A DNA stretch of 43,356 bases from Gammaproteobacteria bacterium (GTDB taxonomy: Bacteria; Pseudomonadota; Gammaproteobacteria; HK1): positions 1 to 43,356 of the forward strand of contig JAJDUQ010000235.1 in the NCBI GenBank assembly GCA_022826505.1. Direction: 5' to 3'. Under the pieces are notes generated by a model. That model was not told the DNA's origin and did not search any database. It saw only the letters and a program-made list of their open reading frames with translations. The position numbers were made by a program, and so were the translations under genes. Below are positions 42,138 through 43,356 of this stretch, piece after piece. Position 1 is the stretch's first letter; the number at the start of each line of letters is the position of its first letter.

Positions 42138-42901
42138 CGCGACGCAGCGCTTTCGACGGCACGCCACGCCAGGTCGAATACGCGGTGTCCGCGACTCCGG
42201 CCGCGGCTTTCGAAGCGCGTCTCGCGGCGGCGTTCGGGTCGGGGCATGAACCGGTCAGGGTGCGCGCAGTTGGAGAATCCGGGATGCGAGTCGAGCACCT
42301 CGAACATGTGCTCCGCATAAGGCTCCCAGTCCGTCGCGAGATGCAGCCTGCCGCCGAGCTGCAGGACCCGGTGGACGAGCGCCGTGAACCTCGGTTGAAC
42401 GAGACGTCGCTTGTGGTGACGCTTCTTCGGCCACGGATCCGGAAACCACACCAGCACCTCCTCCACGCTCGAAGGTTCGAGCCAGTGCTCCAGCACCTCG
42501 AGCGCGTCGGCCATCGCGACGCGGACGTTGCCGAGCCCGGCCTCTTCGCAGCGTGCGAGCAGGCGACCGACCCCGGGCGGATAGACCTCGATGCCGAAAA
42601 AGTCGCGCCCGGGCTCACTGCCCGCGAGCGCGAGCAGGGCATCTCCGGTACCGAAACCGACCTCCACCGTCCGCGAAGCGCGACGGCCGAACAGGCAGTC
42701 CAGGTCGACAGCATCCCCGGAGAACTCAACCAGATACCGATCACCGAGCTCGGCGATTGCCCGTCGCTGTGCCGCGGTCATTCGTCCCGCTCGAACGACG
42801 AAGCTCCGCACCGTACGGCGCCGCGTGGCGTCCCCGGCGTGCCCGTTCAGCACCCTCGAATCGTTGCCGTCGGCCGATCGATTGCCGGGGATTCCTTTCA
42901 A
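42134..42901 (-). CDS. trmB: tRNA (guanine-N7-)-methyltransferase
   Basis: A 255-aa SAM-dependent methyltransferase that makes m7G46 in tRNA. The SAM loop is TVEVGFGTGDALLALA, and the family signature VWFPDPWPKKRHHKRRLVQP is complete. C-terminal TDWEPYAEHMFEVL is also typical. The N-terminal 40 residues are longer than usual. The gene sits directly downstream of a degraded thiS-like frame; thiS-thiG-trmB is a frequent order, so thiG appears lost. Confidence 0.93.
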   Translation of the reverse strand: MKGIPGNRSADGNDSRVLNGHAGDATRRRTVRSFVVRAGRMTAAQRRAIAELGDRYLVEFSGDAVDLDCLFGRRASRTVEVGFGTGDALLALAGSEPGRDFFGIEVYPPGVGRLLARCEEAGLGNVRVAMADALEVLEHWLEPSSVEEVLVWFPDPWPKKRHHKRRLVQPRFTALVHRVLQLGGRLHLATDWEPYAEHMFEVLDSHPGFSNCAHPDRFMPRPERRRETRFESRGRSRGHRVFDLAWRAVESAASR

Positions 42902-42907
42902 CTGGCG

Positions 42908-43084
42908 TCAGACGAACATTGCGGCGAATGGAGAAGGCGGCCTCGCGCAGCGTGCGCGCCGCGTCGTCGGTTCGCTGACTTCGACCGCAAGACGACCTGC
43001 GGCGAGTTCAAGCGGACCAACCGACGAATCGACAGTGGCGACGCCGGTGACGAGATGCGGGTTGCCGTTCGCCGAAACTTGCAT
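42908..43084 (-). pseudogene. Degraded thiS-like (sulphur carrier) ORF
   Basis: A 58-codon frame whose first 40 residues, MQVSANGNPHLVTGVATVDS then AAGRLAVEVSEP, parallel the ThiS sulphur carrier of thiamin synthesis (VNGEPxEVxxGATVxxLL...AGRxAVEVN). The later part does not match. In the next frame RAHAA resembles the RSxHAA segment of ThiS, which suggests a frameshift, and no C-terminal GG can be seen. AGGA lies about ten bases before the ATG. It lies seven bases upstream of trmB. Confidence 0.4.
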
Positions 43085-43308
43085 CCTGGAATTCCTGCTG
43101 CCGAATTCGGCCATGCCCGAATGTGGAGCCTCGTACGAAAAGCCGGGGCACGGCGTCCCCGCTCCGGTTAGGCTACGAGCGGTACCGGCACAGATCAACC
43201 GGCCGTGGGCTGATGGCAGGGCTATTTCATGCTAGCTGCAAAGAGGTGACGGCATGACCGTGAGGTTGGGGTCTGGCTTTTTCGCAGCGCCTCGTCTATA
43301 AGGGGGAT

Positions 43309-43356
43309 ATGGCGGATGCGTTCGACAAGGCGCAGGTGGTGGTCGGCGAGGTCGAG
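43309..43356 (+). CDS. Start of an unidentified gene, cut by the window edge
   Basis: Sixteen codons open to the end of the window (MADAFDKAQVVVGEVE), preceded by a strong Shine-Dalgarno sequence, AAGGGGGAT, directly before the ATG. Too short for any family assignment. Confidence 0.4.
   Translation, partial: MADAFDKAQVVVGEVE

Noticed and set aside
1..43356. Riboswitches and strong Rho-independent terminators
   Set aside because: No stem-loop followed by a T-run and no known aptamer core was convincing by eye; covariance-model scanning would be needed to decide.

Overview
The window is a GC-rich, gene-dense chromosome segment that looks gammaproteobacterial. The block lolB-ispE-tRNA-Gln (minus strand) divergent from hemA-prfA (plus strand) at 27.3-33.4 kb is the classical gammaproteobacterial arrangement, and LolB is largely restricted to Beta/Gammaproteobacteria. 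Around this core lies a large accessory catabolic repertoire (hydantoinase/oxoprolinase subunits, family III CoA-transferases, an enolase-superfamily enzyme, an N-acyl-D-amino-acid deacylase) plus coenzyme F420 genes. That mix suggests an environmental, probably uncultivated and possibly marine or host-associated gammaproteobacterium; the lineage is inference from gene content only.

Layout. 0-12 kb: end of an SbmA/BacA-type transporter, a cupin, a PLP-dependent D-cysteine desulfhydrase/ACC deaminase-like enzyme, a mandelate-racemase-type enzyme, a GNAT acetyltransferase, then hyuB and hyuA on the minus strand with a VapBC toxin-antitoxin pair wedged between them on the other strand; next a dienelactone hydrolase divergent from a second, longer HyuB. 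12-15 kb: a DUF2147 remnant, a 63-aa small protein, an orphan Cas6 of the MYXAN/Cmx6 type without CRISPR array or other cas genes, a stand-alone S24/LexA-like domain, a 2OG-Fe(II) oxygenase and a conserved helical protein. 15-22.7 kb: AbrB-type permease, CoA-transferase, truncated second CoA-transferase, N-acyl-D-amino-acid deacylase, 2-hydroxyacid dehydrogenase, CurA-like reductase. 22.8-27.4 kb: a probable 4.5-kb island bounded by a complete tRNA-Gln gene and a diverged copy of its 3' half; its cargo is a di-haem peroxidase, a YtkA-like secreted protein, a Tat-exported amidohydrolase and an AlkX/YcaQ-type DNA glycosylase.

27.4-33.4 kb: ispE, lolB, a large TPR lipoprotein, hemA and prfA (isoprenoid precursors, lipoprotein sorting, envelope, tetrapyrrole synthesis, translation termination). 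prmC, usually next after prfA, is missing; a locally AT-rich ORF stands there. 33.9-38.7 kb: threonine aldolase, FAD amine oxidase coupled to a truncated luciferase-like (F420-type) gene, and divergently a HAD phosphatase, a PPOX-class F420-type oxidoreductase and cofC of F420 synthesis. 39-43.4 kb: PaaI thioesterase, rhomboid protease, tandem universal stress protein, gamma-glutamylcyclotransferase-like protein, trmB, a decayed thiS-like ORF and the first codons of a further gene.

The strongest candidates for something unusual are the orphan Cas6 neighbourhood (12.28-15.1 kb), the tRNA-Gln-bounded island, and the F420 gene group with its truncated luciferase-like gene.
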